From Atrichornis clamosus (Eukaryota; Chordata; Aves; Passeriformes; Menuridae): DNA of 64,000 nucleotides. Position 1 is the stretch's first letter. Each line of letters opens with the position of its first letter. Location: positions 169,001 through 233,000 of the forward strand of contig WBMZ01010838.1 in NCBI GenBank assembly GCA_013400975.1, given 5' to 3'. Below the pieces are notes generated by a model that was not told where the DNA came from, did no database searches, and was given only the letters and a program-made list of their open reading frames with translations. This document shows, in pieces, positions 28,101 through 39,839 of this stretch. A program made the translations under genes and the position numbers.

Positions 28101-31100
28101 TATATCCACATCCAGTGATTCAGAAGCTCATAGCAGAGGGTAGTTGGATGCTCTGTCTCACTAGATAAATCTGTCTCTTCCTGGCTGTTTTCTGTTTTCA
28201 CTCTGTCAGACCTTGTGGAAAAATTTTGCTGTGAGTGATTTTCCTTCAGTGGCCCAGAGCTTTTCCAAGAATTTTGAAGAAAAGAAAACACCATGCATTG
28301 AAGAACAGACCACATTTAATATACCTTTTAAAAACTGTATTTTGTAGTTTCTTTTGTAGTATCAACTTCTTTCAAAAATAGTGCTCAGTACAGAATGGGG
28401 CATTGGCCAGACAGTTCAGGCATTCTTTTATTACCATAACAATTCCCTGCATGTAATGTACTCTCCATGACAGTGTCCATCTTATCCACTCTACAACCAC
28501 TTTACACAACGGAGTTTACACCCTGGAGGAAAACTTTGAATTGGACTGTAATGCACTAGAGATAAAACACTGTCACATCTTTTTAAAATTTAAAATTTAA
28601 GATAGGAACTGCAGCATAGCAGGGGATTTTCGAAAGTAATTAGCACTAATGGAGCTCACTTTCAAATCAAGAAATCTGTTTTCCTATGGCTCTGTGTCAT
28701 TCTTGGTTTGGAAGACAAATTCATAGACTTTTATAAAATGCAGCAAATGGAGCCTATGTTGTGCTTTATATCATTTTCCTACTACCATCAGAAAGAACAT
28801 TTTTCTTATAGGCTTGTGAACCATCTGTTAGATACAAAATGCACTGAGGATTAAAAAAACACAGCCTTTTCTTGGCCTCTGTGGTGCTTTCCTTGGAGGT
28901 ACCAGACACTCTTTTGATTTAAGCAATATACAATAATATCTTGCAGTAATCAGAACGATTAATTTTCTCAGAAATCATGGCCACACACCCAAAGTTAAGA
29001 TTTTTGACATTCCATAATAGGTGTTATGTATAGTGGGTGTCAAGAGTTGCCTAGATATGCTGATAATGAGCCATGCTTTTGAGGAGTCATAATCAATCAT
29101 TCTTCATTTAGAAAGTCAGATCCATCAGCCTGTCATCAAAATGTCATAACCCATTGATCTCACATTGCAATCAAAGAACCTTGACTCTTATTAATGGCAT
29201 TCAGTTACACCAGTAACATCAGCAATCATTTTATAATTTATGATAATTTTATCGTTTTAGTGGTATAATTTAAAACACTGAAGTTAGTGAAGTTAGTTAA
29301 ATCCATTCATCCTTTTCTAAAACCCCATTAATTTTTACTATCAATTCTAACACAGCTGTTTTAAAACTTCAGACCATTTTAGATCCAATATGATCTGTGT
29401 ATGGAAATAAGGAAAAACACCTGTGAGTCAGAAAGAGCTGAGCAGATTGGATTCCCTTCTGGGGGTCATTCTACCTCTGCTCTCATAGTTGGTGATGTCA
29501 ACACAATCTTTTAAAGAAGTTACTTCCTGTTATCTCACTGCTGCCCATCTGTTATTCCTGTATCTCCCGATGACATGTCACCAGTGGTAGTGACAATTTC
29601 TTATCCACTGCTGTCAGGAAAAGAATAGCTTAGGAGCTTGGAAACAAATTTCGAACTAAAAGTTGCTTTGAAGTTTGATCTGCTATTCAGTGAAGCACAG
29701 TGTAGAAGAAATAGTAAACATGTCAAGATAAAGGGAGGAAAAAAAGGGAGTGAGAACAGTGGAGCAGGATAGAGATGAGCTGCATTTGCATACATTTCCA
29801 AAGTGCCTTTCAGGCACAGATATTTAAGAGATGCATAGCCCTGTTGCCATGTGGGATTTTAATCTGTGGTTTAGGAGTAGGGAGCATACATTGTCTTGTT
29901 GAAGTAACTGTTGAAGACAGAGACTAATTTTTTTATTAGTGGAACATTACCTGGGATAACAGGATTTTACAACAAAACTCTTCCAATATATAGGAGCAGT
30001 CAGGACCCCTCTTTTAATGTTAAAAAGATTTGTTCCCATTTTCACTTTAAACTTTGCAAATCTAAAATTACAATATGAATCTGAGGAGAAAAAATGGTAA
30101 AAGCAGAACATTATATAGCAACATCTGAATTTTTTCAAACACACTATTATTAATAAAATCAAACATCCCCATGGAAAGTTTCATGCTTGATAAGCACTTA
30201 CTTGCTAGTAGGAAAGTATCCAAATGGAAATTTTTACCTGGTCTAATAACTGCAAATTAACTGGGATTGGGTTTGCCAAGTCCTAGGAGTCCACTCTTGC
30301 CAGACAGTTCCCTGCAAGAGTCTCCCTCACAGCAACAAGTTTGTGGAATCAAGCCCTTTGTTTGGATCAGTGCTCATCCCTTCAGGCAGAGCTAATTGGC
30401 TAATTCAATCACACTGGCTATTTAATTAATAAGGAAGCCCAAAATTCCACATGAGATGTAAGGATGAAGAGCCCAGGAATGACCCTTGATAATAATAAAA
30501 GATAATTACAACCAAGAATTGCATTATTCAGACTCTGTTATTGACGTGGTAAGCACTGCCATATGCCACGCAAGCTGTGCCCTGCACCCCACTGACGGTG
30601 GGAGCAGCAAAGCTCTGAGGTGTCACTGCTGGCTGCGATCAGTGCAAACGTGGCTTCAGGTGAAGAACTGAACTCTGGGAAACCAGAAAAACGAAACCTG
30701 CCCAGCAGTAATGACAGGAAAGCAGCCTGCCCACTTTGTTGCCTGTGTTCAGGTAGAACAGCAGTACTTATAAGAACTCAGGTTCATCTTTCTGTTTAGA
30801 AAGGCCAGGGATGTGAATTACCAGATCCAGCTTGAAGGTGTCAAGGTGCTGCATGGAGAAAAAAACCTCTGCCATATTATTGTGTTTATTAGGAAAATTA
30901 GGTGGTTTGTGAAAAAATGACAGGTTTTTTGCAGGGTCTACTGGGAAAGGGATGGGAAAATATAATGAAAAGCAGATTCCTAAAATATAAAATAGAAGTT
31001 TCTGCAAAATGAAAAATTTCCACATTAATTTTGTCCTTTTTTATTTACACAATACAGAGAAGTGTCTGCAGTGAAGCAGTGTGTAGGAGGTGCCCAAAAG

Positions 31101-31769
31101 ACACTGGGCATGAAGAAGCATAAGACAGATCACCTGTGGCACCATGTTCCTTCCAAGTCTTTAATTTGAGTGCTAGTTCTGAAGGCAATCAGGTTCTTGG
31201 GAGCTAGAACTAGAAAATGGAGATAAGATATGGGCTTTATTTCTGGTTCTGCCTTTCACTCCTTGTGGGCCTGGGGGATGCAGCATTTTGCGGTGGGTCC
31301 AGTTCTTATTCCTGTGATTTATCTCTTCAGTCTGTACATTTTTAAGGTAGGGACCATGTCTTCATGTGGGTATAGCATAAAAAGTCCCCAATCTCTTTAG
31401 GGTTTCTCAGTCAAAATTAAAAGTTTTATAAAATCTTCAGCAATTTTTAAAGTGTTCCTGAGTTTTATTGTTCATTAAAAGTCTGAATCTGAGAAGCAAA
31501 CGCATTTGATTTGTAATGAATGTAACCCTTCAGCAAGATCACAGCTGTAAAGTTACAGAATCAGTCATGTAAAGAATAGTCCCTGGAAGAAAACCTGCCT
31601 TCTTTTTTTTTTCTCTCTTTAACCTCAATAGAGCAGTTCTTTTGTTAATTACAGTTACTGCACACTGTGATATTGAAGTGCTCTGTTCTCAAACATATTC
31701 TTATTTATTTTAGTCCTTTTTTTCCCAGGTAATGAAATGTCAGAACCCTACTTTTTCTGGTTTTGTAGT
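22170..31769. other. Intergenic, no gene recognised
   Basis: About 9.6 kb of AT-rich noncoding DNA with scattered short open frames, the longest 142 codons at 27235-27663 on the plus strand, without recognisable domains. No RNA gene, transposon or satellite identified. Confidence 0.6.
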
Positions 31770-31960
31770 ATGTTGATCAAAGTGACCTTTGCTTTGCGGC
31801 AGACACAAATCAATATCGCGCTCTGCGGTATTTGACAGATAAAGGTGCAACATATAATAAATGGCAATCACTGACGAGGAGAGCAAGAAAATACCTGCCA
31901 GCCTCAGTTCATACCGGCAATTTTCAGACAATGCCACATGTTATGTTCAAAGTAAAATTC
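31770..31960. promoter_or_regulatory. Candidate enhancer with TCF/LEF, nuclear-receptor, MEIS and GATA motifs
   Basis: GATCAAAG (TCF/LEF-type) at 31775-31782 runs directly into TGACCTTTG (nuclear-receptor half-site, COUP/RXR type) at 31783-31791. TTGACAG (MEIS/TGIF-type) at 31832-31838 is followed by GATA at 31838-31841. There is also an unusual ATCGCGCTCTGCGG segment. The clustering within 70 bases looks like a compact regulatory module. Motif matches only. Confidence 0.3.
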
Positions 31961-32138
31961 GTTCGTCCATCTAATAACAGAGATGGGGGATATTAAAGGA
32001 CTCAGTTTTGTTAAAGAAATGTTTCAACTCACAGTAATAATTCAGAGTCCAGTCCAGGTCTACAGTGGTTGGTTGCAAGTAAAGTTATTACATTTTGAAG
32101 ACAGGTTAGAAGAGCAATTTTCCTTGCCATAAAGGAAA

Positions 32139-32140
<2 letters not shown>

Positions 32141-32188
<48 letters not shown>

Positions 32189-32197
32189 ACACACACA
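32141..32197. repeat. (AC)n microsatellite
   Basis: A 57-base dinucleotide run, AC repeated with one AT interruption near 32183. Probably length-polymorphic. The Val/Cys repeat frame predicted on the minus strand here is an artefact of the repeat. Confidence 0.97.
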
Positions 32198-32264
32198 GAG
32201 CTTCAACCCAAGAACTGAAATAGTAATGATATACACCCATACAAACAATGTCTCTTATTCTTTC

Positions 32265-32282
32265 ACATACACACACACACAT
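32265..32282. repeat. Short (AC)n microsatellite
   Basis: A second, shorter AC run about 70 bases right of the main one, preceded by CACAT. Probably related by slippage or local duplication. Confidence 0.85.
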
Positions 32283-34279
32283 AAGAATTGTCTTAATAGC
32301 CTAAATCTGCTCTCCAGTGCAATGTTTCTCAGAGAGGGCTTGATCTTCTCATATTCTTCCTAACCTGATGATGAGTTATATACAAATGGAAACAATTTCT
32401 ATTTAAATGCTTAATTGCAAGTAGTGTCAGCAAAGTATCTGCCAGAGATTTGAAGTCAGTGGCTTCAGCCCACTGTAAATAAAGTTTGTGTGTGTTAGGG
32501 TAAATTTCTCTTTCACTATGGCTTGTTTTGCTCTCAGTAACACAAATAATGCAGCGGTCTAGGTCAAATAGAAAGCAAAGCTGCATTTTACCCACTGTGA
32601 TGAGTCGTGCAGCAGACACACAGGCACGGAAGGCCTGAGCAGCCCCAAGGCAAAGTACGAGGGAGGCTGAACTGTGTGAACCAAAGCATTTCCCACCATG
32701 GGACAGCAGATATGGGACTGAGGCTGGTAGTCTGTAGCCTCTGTAAGAGGAGCAGCAGAGACCAAGGCACTCTGTCCATGGGCTGGAACTCTGTGTGTTT
32801 CAAATGAAGGGTCTCGTCCTATCAGGTGACCTCTAGTTACATTTCATTTTTCCTATGACATAAGTGTCTGTCCCACAGAACTGCTGGCAGGATCTTTTTG
32901 GTGAAGATGCTGTGCTTTGTTTGGGTACCTGGAAAGTATCTGTATTTTCTCCTTCTCATAGGAAACTATTTTTATATTATTACTGAAATGTCCTTTTCTG
33001 TTGTTCATAATATATGTAAGCTTAAGACTTGCATTTGAATGCTTATTTCCCAAAGTGTTTTTTATGAAGTTGTTGATACACTTAAGGCAAAAAAAAGCCA
33101 ATTCACAACATACTTGTGGCTGTTGAGAGCCATTTGATGTGCTTCAATGAAGACACATCTAATTCACGAAGCCCAAATGTTGATGATGCCCATGCAAGTG
33201 CAGTGTGCATCACACCTCACATGTGCAAAGCCTCGGATGGAGACGCTGTGTTAACTTTTGATTAATATTGTCAGGATGGGACCATTTATTAGTACAGTTC
33301 AGGACTACTGGTCAAATTCAGTGTTGAAGCTTATGGCTGAGCCTGAAATGTGAAGCCCCCTGATGCTCCAAAAGCAGGAGGGGCTGCAAACACAGTGCCA
33401 CTTCAGCGAGGGACCCCAGCACATCATCCTGTATTGGCATGCAACATGGAAGGGCCCATTCTAGGGAATAAGCAAAGCAGCCCAAAAAATGGTAGGAATC
33501 TTTTGGATCTGCTCCAGATTCTTTTTAATTTAATGAACTTTACATCACTTATCCTGCCCTTGTTCAATAGAAATACTGTATTATATTATTTATACTCAGT
33601 CTTTTCTTCTATAATAATACTATACAAATGATAATTTATCTCTCTCTGGTTACTACTGTGCCATTTTTATACTATTTTCTCACCCTTTCTTTATGAAAAT
33701 TGAGTTTATCTTTGCTCTTTTTTTGGACAAAATATTGAACTGGGAACAGATGTTTTTTGTCATTTGTCTGCAATAATGACAGACATTTTTCCTAAGTTGC
33801 TGAATGCATGATTAACCTTACACTGATCCTACTTCTGTGTATCATTTTTCCTATATCCTTCTGTGCTAAACTGTACCCATCATAACCTGTGAAGCATCAT
33901 GTGCTCTAGTTCATGTTAACTCATTCTGAGTTTCTGACATTCTCAAGCTTGTGCAAAGCAGTTATTTCTATTCTCATTACACATTTTTCTACATAACATA
34001 TTTACTGAAATCAGTCACTTAGTAGTGGTCTGTAAGGCACTATTAATAGCTGACCTCTCCGGCCTGGGAAATGTAGTTATACAGTGCAAAGAAAAACTTT
34101 TTTCTCATAGATCATCCTTGTTATTTCAAATGATGGTTCCATACTAAGTTATCACAGTCTGGCATGTTGTCAGGTAATTGACAGCTATGGAAACACCACA
34201 TTCATCCCCTCCAAAGTTGCATGCAGTTGTTCTTGTGCTGTAAAGTGTGGGTTTAGGTAAGGAGAGAGTCTCTAAACAT
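32283..34279. other. Intergenic, no gene recognised
   Basis: AT-rich noncoding sequence. Open frames are below 100 codons with no recognisable domain. No transposon identified. Confidence 0.6.
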
Positions 34280-35030
34280 CATAACCTTGCTGAGGGGACT
34301 GTTACCCCAACTGGCAAATGCTCAACTGCGAGCAACAGATTTATTACCTGACATAATTAATGGCCTAGATAGTGACATTTCCCATATTATAGACAATCAT
34401 GAATTATGAGCCCAGCTGCTAGCCTTCTCATTCACTGAAATCGGTTGATAAATATGTTTATTCGAGGTCAGCTTGGCCTCATCCATTAGAAATATTGTTT
34501 TTCTAAACATTACATTGATTTAATTTAACTCTAATCAATTTAAAATGGTTCTGACAATTAACAAAAGCTTCAAATATGACCTTAAAGTAATAGGATTCAT
34601 TAGCTATGTTTAGGATTAAACTTATCCTAATAGGGCTATTTTTCTTCTGAGGGCATGTAGTAGGCCGACTGGTGGTCAGTCAAAATGAAATCAATTATTA
34701 TAAATTATACAGTTTGGGTTGATTATGTCGTGCCTGCTAATTTGTATAAATAAGGACCTCAAACAATAGAAGCCATTTATTAATAACTATCTGTATCCCA
34801 ACCTGTACCACACTTTATGCTACAGCTGCAGGATCATCTGTTACCCATGAAGTATTACATTCTCTACTGCTAGGCATATATGCTAATTAAACCCATAATT
34901 AATTGTAACAGTTATAGTTAAAGTCAAAATGCTGACAGCCTTTTTGGCCTATTATTCATGGTAATCAACTGATTCAAAAGGCAACATAATCAACAATTCC
35001 TGCACTAGCCAGGGGATCATAATACAATGG
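34280..35030. promoter_or_regulatory. Candidate distal enhancer, TAAT-rich block
   Basis: About 750 bp with roughly twenty TAAT/ATTA cores, including AATTAA repeats around 34880-34910. Given the AT-rich composition this is only a modest excess. It has no long repeats or transposon signatures and no open frame. It has the texture of a conserved noncoding element, as expected in the interval beside a developmental gene such as SALL1. Needs alignment support. Confidence 0.3.
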
Positions 35031-35049
35031 CAGCACCAGTGACAGCTGG

Positions 35050-38000
35050 CACCCACAGGTCTTTGGGTACAATAGGAAATATAAACCTCTAGAACTCAAA
35101 CGCCTCAGTATGAACAGTGTCTATTGTTTTTCTGAGGGAGAATAGAAGTGTAAGTCGTATTTAAGAACTGAACCCCCAATGCAATGGTTAACAAAAGTGC
35201 GTAAGAGCTCCAGAGGGCCCTTCCGGCCTTCCCGGGGTGCTGGAAGGACTCGGGGCTTGCCACCATCCCTCAGTGTCCTCTGGCTTCACCTCTCACCAAC
35301 CCCATCTCCACCCACAGCCCGGCTTAAATTAGGGGTGAGAAGTCTGGGAAATGCTTTTGACTATGAAGAAGAGATTTCATTTCTCTGTTCCCACTGAATG
35401 TGTGTCTGCTGGAAGGCGGGCAGTGCCCTAAAGGTGTGTGCTGCCCCTGGGTGCCTTACCTGATGGAAAGAACGTTCTACCAGCCTGCTCAGGGGACATC
35501 GCATTTCCCACGTACATCTGTGTGTGTAGGTCAGCCTCTGAACCTCTGGTTTTATTCCCAGACACAGGGGTGGACTCCATACCCACCGCAGCCCTGAGAG
35601 GACAGGGTGAAGAGGGGAAGGAGCAGGGGACAATCTGACCGCTGTCAGCAGAGATCCACAAATACTCTTCTAAGGCTTGCACTGGAGCGAGGGTCCTGTG
35701 TGGGCACTAATTAGGGTGTCTCCAGAGTGGCCTGAGCTCTTCAGCAGGACACCAGCAGTGGAGAGGGAGTACAGGCCAAGTTAGTGGCTGCTTTCAGCAA
35801 TCACGCTTTGCAGCCCAGAGGAGGTGCAGTGCCAGGTGAGCCATCTGAACCTGTTTCACCCACAAGGTCCATGTCTCTGTGTAGCTTTTGCCTCACTTTC
35901 CTCCTCAATTTAAAGACAATCTAATTATCCATCCCTGCATGGGGCCTCAGATGACAATCTCCTTCTGAGTCATTCTGGTCTGGCATGTTCATGGCCCATA
36001 GTACTGCTGGGCCAGCAAGTTTATACATACACATCTTGAGATGTGCTGCTGCTTAAACGAGGTTAGCCAGAGTCTCATTACTAAGATTTACACTGTCAGT
36101 TACAGAGGTGCCCATCCAATCCTATAACACAAAAATTTATGGGCATCACAGAGAATTTTTTATTGTTAGAGCTCATATACAACGTGTGCCTTTAGTGACA
36201 CATTTTTAAATAAAATATATTGTACGAGTGATTTCTAATGCTTAAAATAAAATAAAATAATAATCAACTTTTAGCTACAGTTTCCCCCTGGTTATTGAGC
36301 TGAACTTAATGACTGGCTGAAAAGTATTTGTCAACACAACAGCTGGAGAGCAACACTTTCTTGTGGCTTTATGTCACAGCATATGCCAGCCACTCAGAAC
36401 ATGTGATAATTCAACTGGAGCTGGTACTACAATAGCAGATGGGTTGAAGCATTGTTATTCTCACTCTAGCTCCCAGCCCTTGAGGGATCACTAAATAAAA
36501 TCAAAGCAGATGGACCATTACAAGCTCATTTGTGTTCACTACAAGCACCTCAACCTCCAGTTGTGATATACTGCACCTTTGTATAAAATGACACGTATGG
36601 TAACATGGCCTAATGAAAATAGCATCAGACTTGGCAAGTGAGGAATGAGACTGGGAAATATGCACAGATCTATTTATCACTGGGTTCTTACCTTGCAGAA
36701 AGGGTTCATTCCCGCCCCTCCCCCCACAATGTTTTTCGTCCTATTTTTCTCCATGTTTATAATTTAATTTCCTCACACTTGTCACAAGAACTAAGAGGTG
36801 GCTGTTGGTTCTGGCTGTAGGAGCCTAGCAGGGTTCCCAGGCTCTGCCAAGACAGGGTGATTGCTACCACCCAGGAGTGCAAAGCTCATTCCTACACACT
36901 GCTGATAAATTTGCTAATCCAGGTGGCCCACGGGGGTCAAGGCTTTGAGCACCCGTGACAACAATATATGCAGGGACCAGAATGCCCATGCACATTTCTC
37001 AGCCTGCTCTTGCCATGAGGTCTTCCACAACTTGGGGCATAGAATCAACTGCTCCACTAAATTCCAAAATTTTTGTCTGTGAGGTCCAAGGCAGCATCTC
37101 TAAGCAAACTGTGGGTGTCCCAGGGCACGGGAGGAAATTGTTCTAAAGGGTGAAAGATTTTAAAACTGTCAGTTCCAGAGGAGGATCATTTGGGGTCTAC
37201 TGGCAGAGTCAGAGTTTGAACTGAAAGATTCTTCATGCTATCCTCAGCAGCCCAACATAAAGTCAAAGGCAGACCCAACGCCTGCTTAGAAAATGTCTTC
37301 TGAGCACCTTGTACAGCTATGCCCCAACAATGTCACCCAAAGGTTTAGTCCTGCAGTTCCCATGCTGGCCTTGCTGCTCCAGGGAGCTCTGGCAAGGTGA
37401 AATATGGCAGGAATATGGCAGTGCGTCCCTTTATGACGACAGTGCCTTGTCCTCAGCCACGTGGGCACACACACACATACACATACACACACGTGTGTGC
37501 AGTTAATGACAGTTACCAGACTAAATTTCCCTCAAATATGTTAGCTTTTTACATCTGCCTGTATATTTTTTTTCTGCCTGGTTTTGCACAGCTTCTGTGC
37601 ACTACTGCAGAAACAGCTGCATTCAGTGCTAAACAACATATACTGTGAACACATGCAAGGCTTTGAGTTCTGTTTTTTCCTGCATAAACAGGAAAAGTGG
37701 AAGTAGACAGTGTTGGGGAAGAGTTAGATGCTTTTGGCTTTGTCTGCATGAAAGACCTGTATGAGACTATGTACCTTTAGCAAAAGCCCCATAGGTCACC
37801 TCACTGCCACAGGTCCCCTCATCCAGCTGCTACTGGGCTTTAAAGAGCCAGATGGGTGCAGCAGTGGAAAGCCAAAGAAATCACTTCACTGGGGTTGGAT
37901 AAATACAGTTGAACTTCAGTGACTGCAATAGGCAAGCTGAAAAACTTGCTCAGCTTCTCGTGTGAAACAGCCTCCTCCTGATCGTCTGAATTGCATGATG

Positions 38001-39289
38001 ATGAATGGATCAGCTAATATTCCTCACCTTACCCAGAAACTGCAGGGGAGCTGGACAGTGTCAAGGACAGAGCTTCCAGGGAGCTACTGTGTGCAGCTCC
38101 TGGCCACATCCCGGCTGGTTTGCTCTTCCCGAGCACTTTCTGCTCAGCGCAGTGACTCATCCTCAACTGTGAATTGGTGAAACTGTCAGAAGCATGTGCA
38201 GGTCAGGTCAGACATCAGCACTGCCTCTTATCTGCTGGCCAGCTTTCCTATCAGCCAAACTAATTTGCTAAGATAATTCTGTTTCCTGCCATCTATTACA
38301 ATAAATCAACCACTGTAGCTTCATTGAATTCTCTGCCAACTGCTGCCCTTGAAATTCTCAAACTGTATGGGGGGCAGGGAGGGAAACCTGTACTCTTCTA
38401 AATATAAGAAAGTTTTAGATAAACAACTTGATATTCTGGGCAGTGCTGTATCTCCTCAGCCCCACATTAATGGTGTGCCAGAGTCAGCTCGGACTGAGGC
38501 AAAACCAAATGCATCAATCATTCCTTTAAAAACAAGTTTTTTGAGTAATGTGATCTGGGGTGGTAAAGCACATATGGGTAAACACAAATATGGCGAGGTG
38601 ACACAGAGAGAGAACACGAACACACTTTCAGGAAAGAGCCACAGTAAAATGAACAAGGGATCCACTGTTGTGGCTATTGAAGAAAGAAATAAAGGTGTTC
38701 CAATGAAATGATAACTCTCCGAAAATGTTGAATAGAAAAGAAATATTGAGGATAAATGGGAATTGGAGAAACATGAAGCATCCCTGAGCATACCTACCAT
38801 AGGAGGAAGAATTCAGGGGCAAAACTGTATTAAGGTCATTCTGCTTTTCCTTATGGCAATATCAAATAATGAGCGTAGCAGTGATATTACAATTCACAAC
38901 CATATTTAAAATGAGAAGATACACTAGGTTATAACCTGCTTCTGTAGTTTGGTTCACATCAGATATTTAATAGTGCTGATTTTTTTTTTTTAAAGATACC
39001 TTTATCCCTCATGAAATTTCAGCAGTTTCTTTTGAATTACCCAGAACATCAACACTGGTTTTGTGACAGCTCTGCAGGTATAAAACTCAGCCATGCTGTA
39101 CCAGTTAGGTGACTGAAGGGAGCCAACTCCTCAGCAACATGGTTGAGTTCATTCAATCATCTGGCAGAAGGATGTTTAAACATAATTGTATATCCCCTCC
39201 ATCTTTAAATATTCAGAGGAAAAGTCACAGAAGAGCCAAAAATGTAACAATAATAATGAGGCAGAAGAACAGTATTATAGTGTGAATTC
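35050..39289. other. Intergenic, no gene recognised
   Basis: Mixed-composition noncoding sequence. A moderately GC-rich patch at about 35200-35640 and another at about 38030-38160 have overlapping short open frames without recognisable domains. A CA-rich microsatellite is at 37468-37499. The 120-codon plus-strand frame at 38349-38711 resembles no family I know and lies in AT-rich DNA; I treat it as chance. Confidence 0.6.
37468..37499. repeat. CA-rich microsatellite
   Basis: Imperfect (CA)n interrupted by TA units, then GTGTGTG, so a short stretch is self-complementary. Confidence 0.8.
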
Positions 39290-39620
39290 ATCTATCCCTT
39301 GGTTTCATTTACATGTTTAACAGCTGCTTGTTTCTCAATCATACAAAGATCATTACCTGACTTGTAAGAAGAGAGGGGAAGTCTGTTCACCTTTGGGCAA
39401 CTAGCTCTGCATTTATTAATAGTTGTTGCTCATCTCATGATGCATTTAATTGCTGCATTATAATTTATTTATTCATTGATTTGTTGTAATAGATGAGTAG
39501 AAACAAAATTACCTTTGCAAATTACTTTGATAGGTGGGAAATTTGCATGGTTAAAAATACCCCAACATGCAGTGTGGAATGTGAGATGTTGCCTAGTGAA
39601 TAACATCTTCACACGTGAGC
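39290..39620. promoter_or_regulatory. Candidate conserved noncoding element with octamer motif
   Basis: An AT-rich block about 250 bp left of the CpG island. It includes the sequence CCTTTGCAAATTACTTTGAT and, shortly after, AAATTTGCATGG, an ATTTGCAT octamer match of the POU-factor type, plus several TAAT/ATTA sites. It could be an enhancer. Conservation was not tested, so this is a weak call. Confidence 0.25.
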
Positions 39621-39839
39621 ACTAACAGAGACAAACCGGTCTCGTTACAAAGTGAAGGTAAATCCAGCCAATTTATGTACTATTTAAAAATAAATTGCTG
39701 TGTAACATACATACACTTATCCTTACATTCCCAGATGTCTCTTTGCTCCGCCAAACTGAGAATCAGATGAAAAACGAAGGACAAAAAGGATGTAAAGTGA
39801 AGACGCCTCAAAAACGAGAAAGCGGAGGAGGGTAGGAAG

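Noticed and set aside
32060..32248. Minus-strand frame with Cys-Val repeats
   Set aside because: Translation of the (AC)n microsatellite.
38349..38711. 120-codon plus-strand open frame
   Set aside because: Lys/Ser/Asn-rich with no family resemblance, overlapped by a 114-codon frame on the other strand. No splice or promoter evidence.
1..39839. Endogenous retrovirus or other long transposon
   Set aside because: I saw no paired long terminal repeats, polymerase-like frames or target-site duplications. Old, heavily decayed copies could still be missed by eye.
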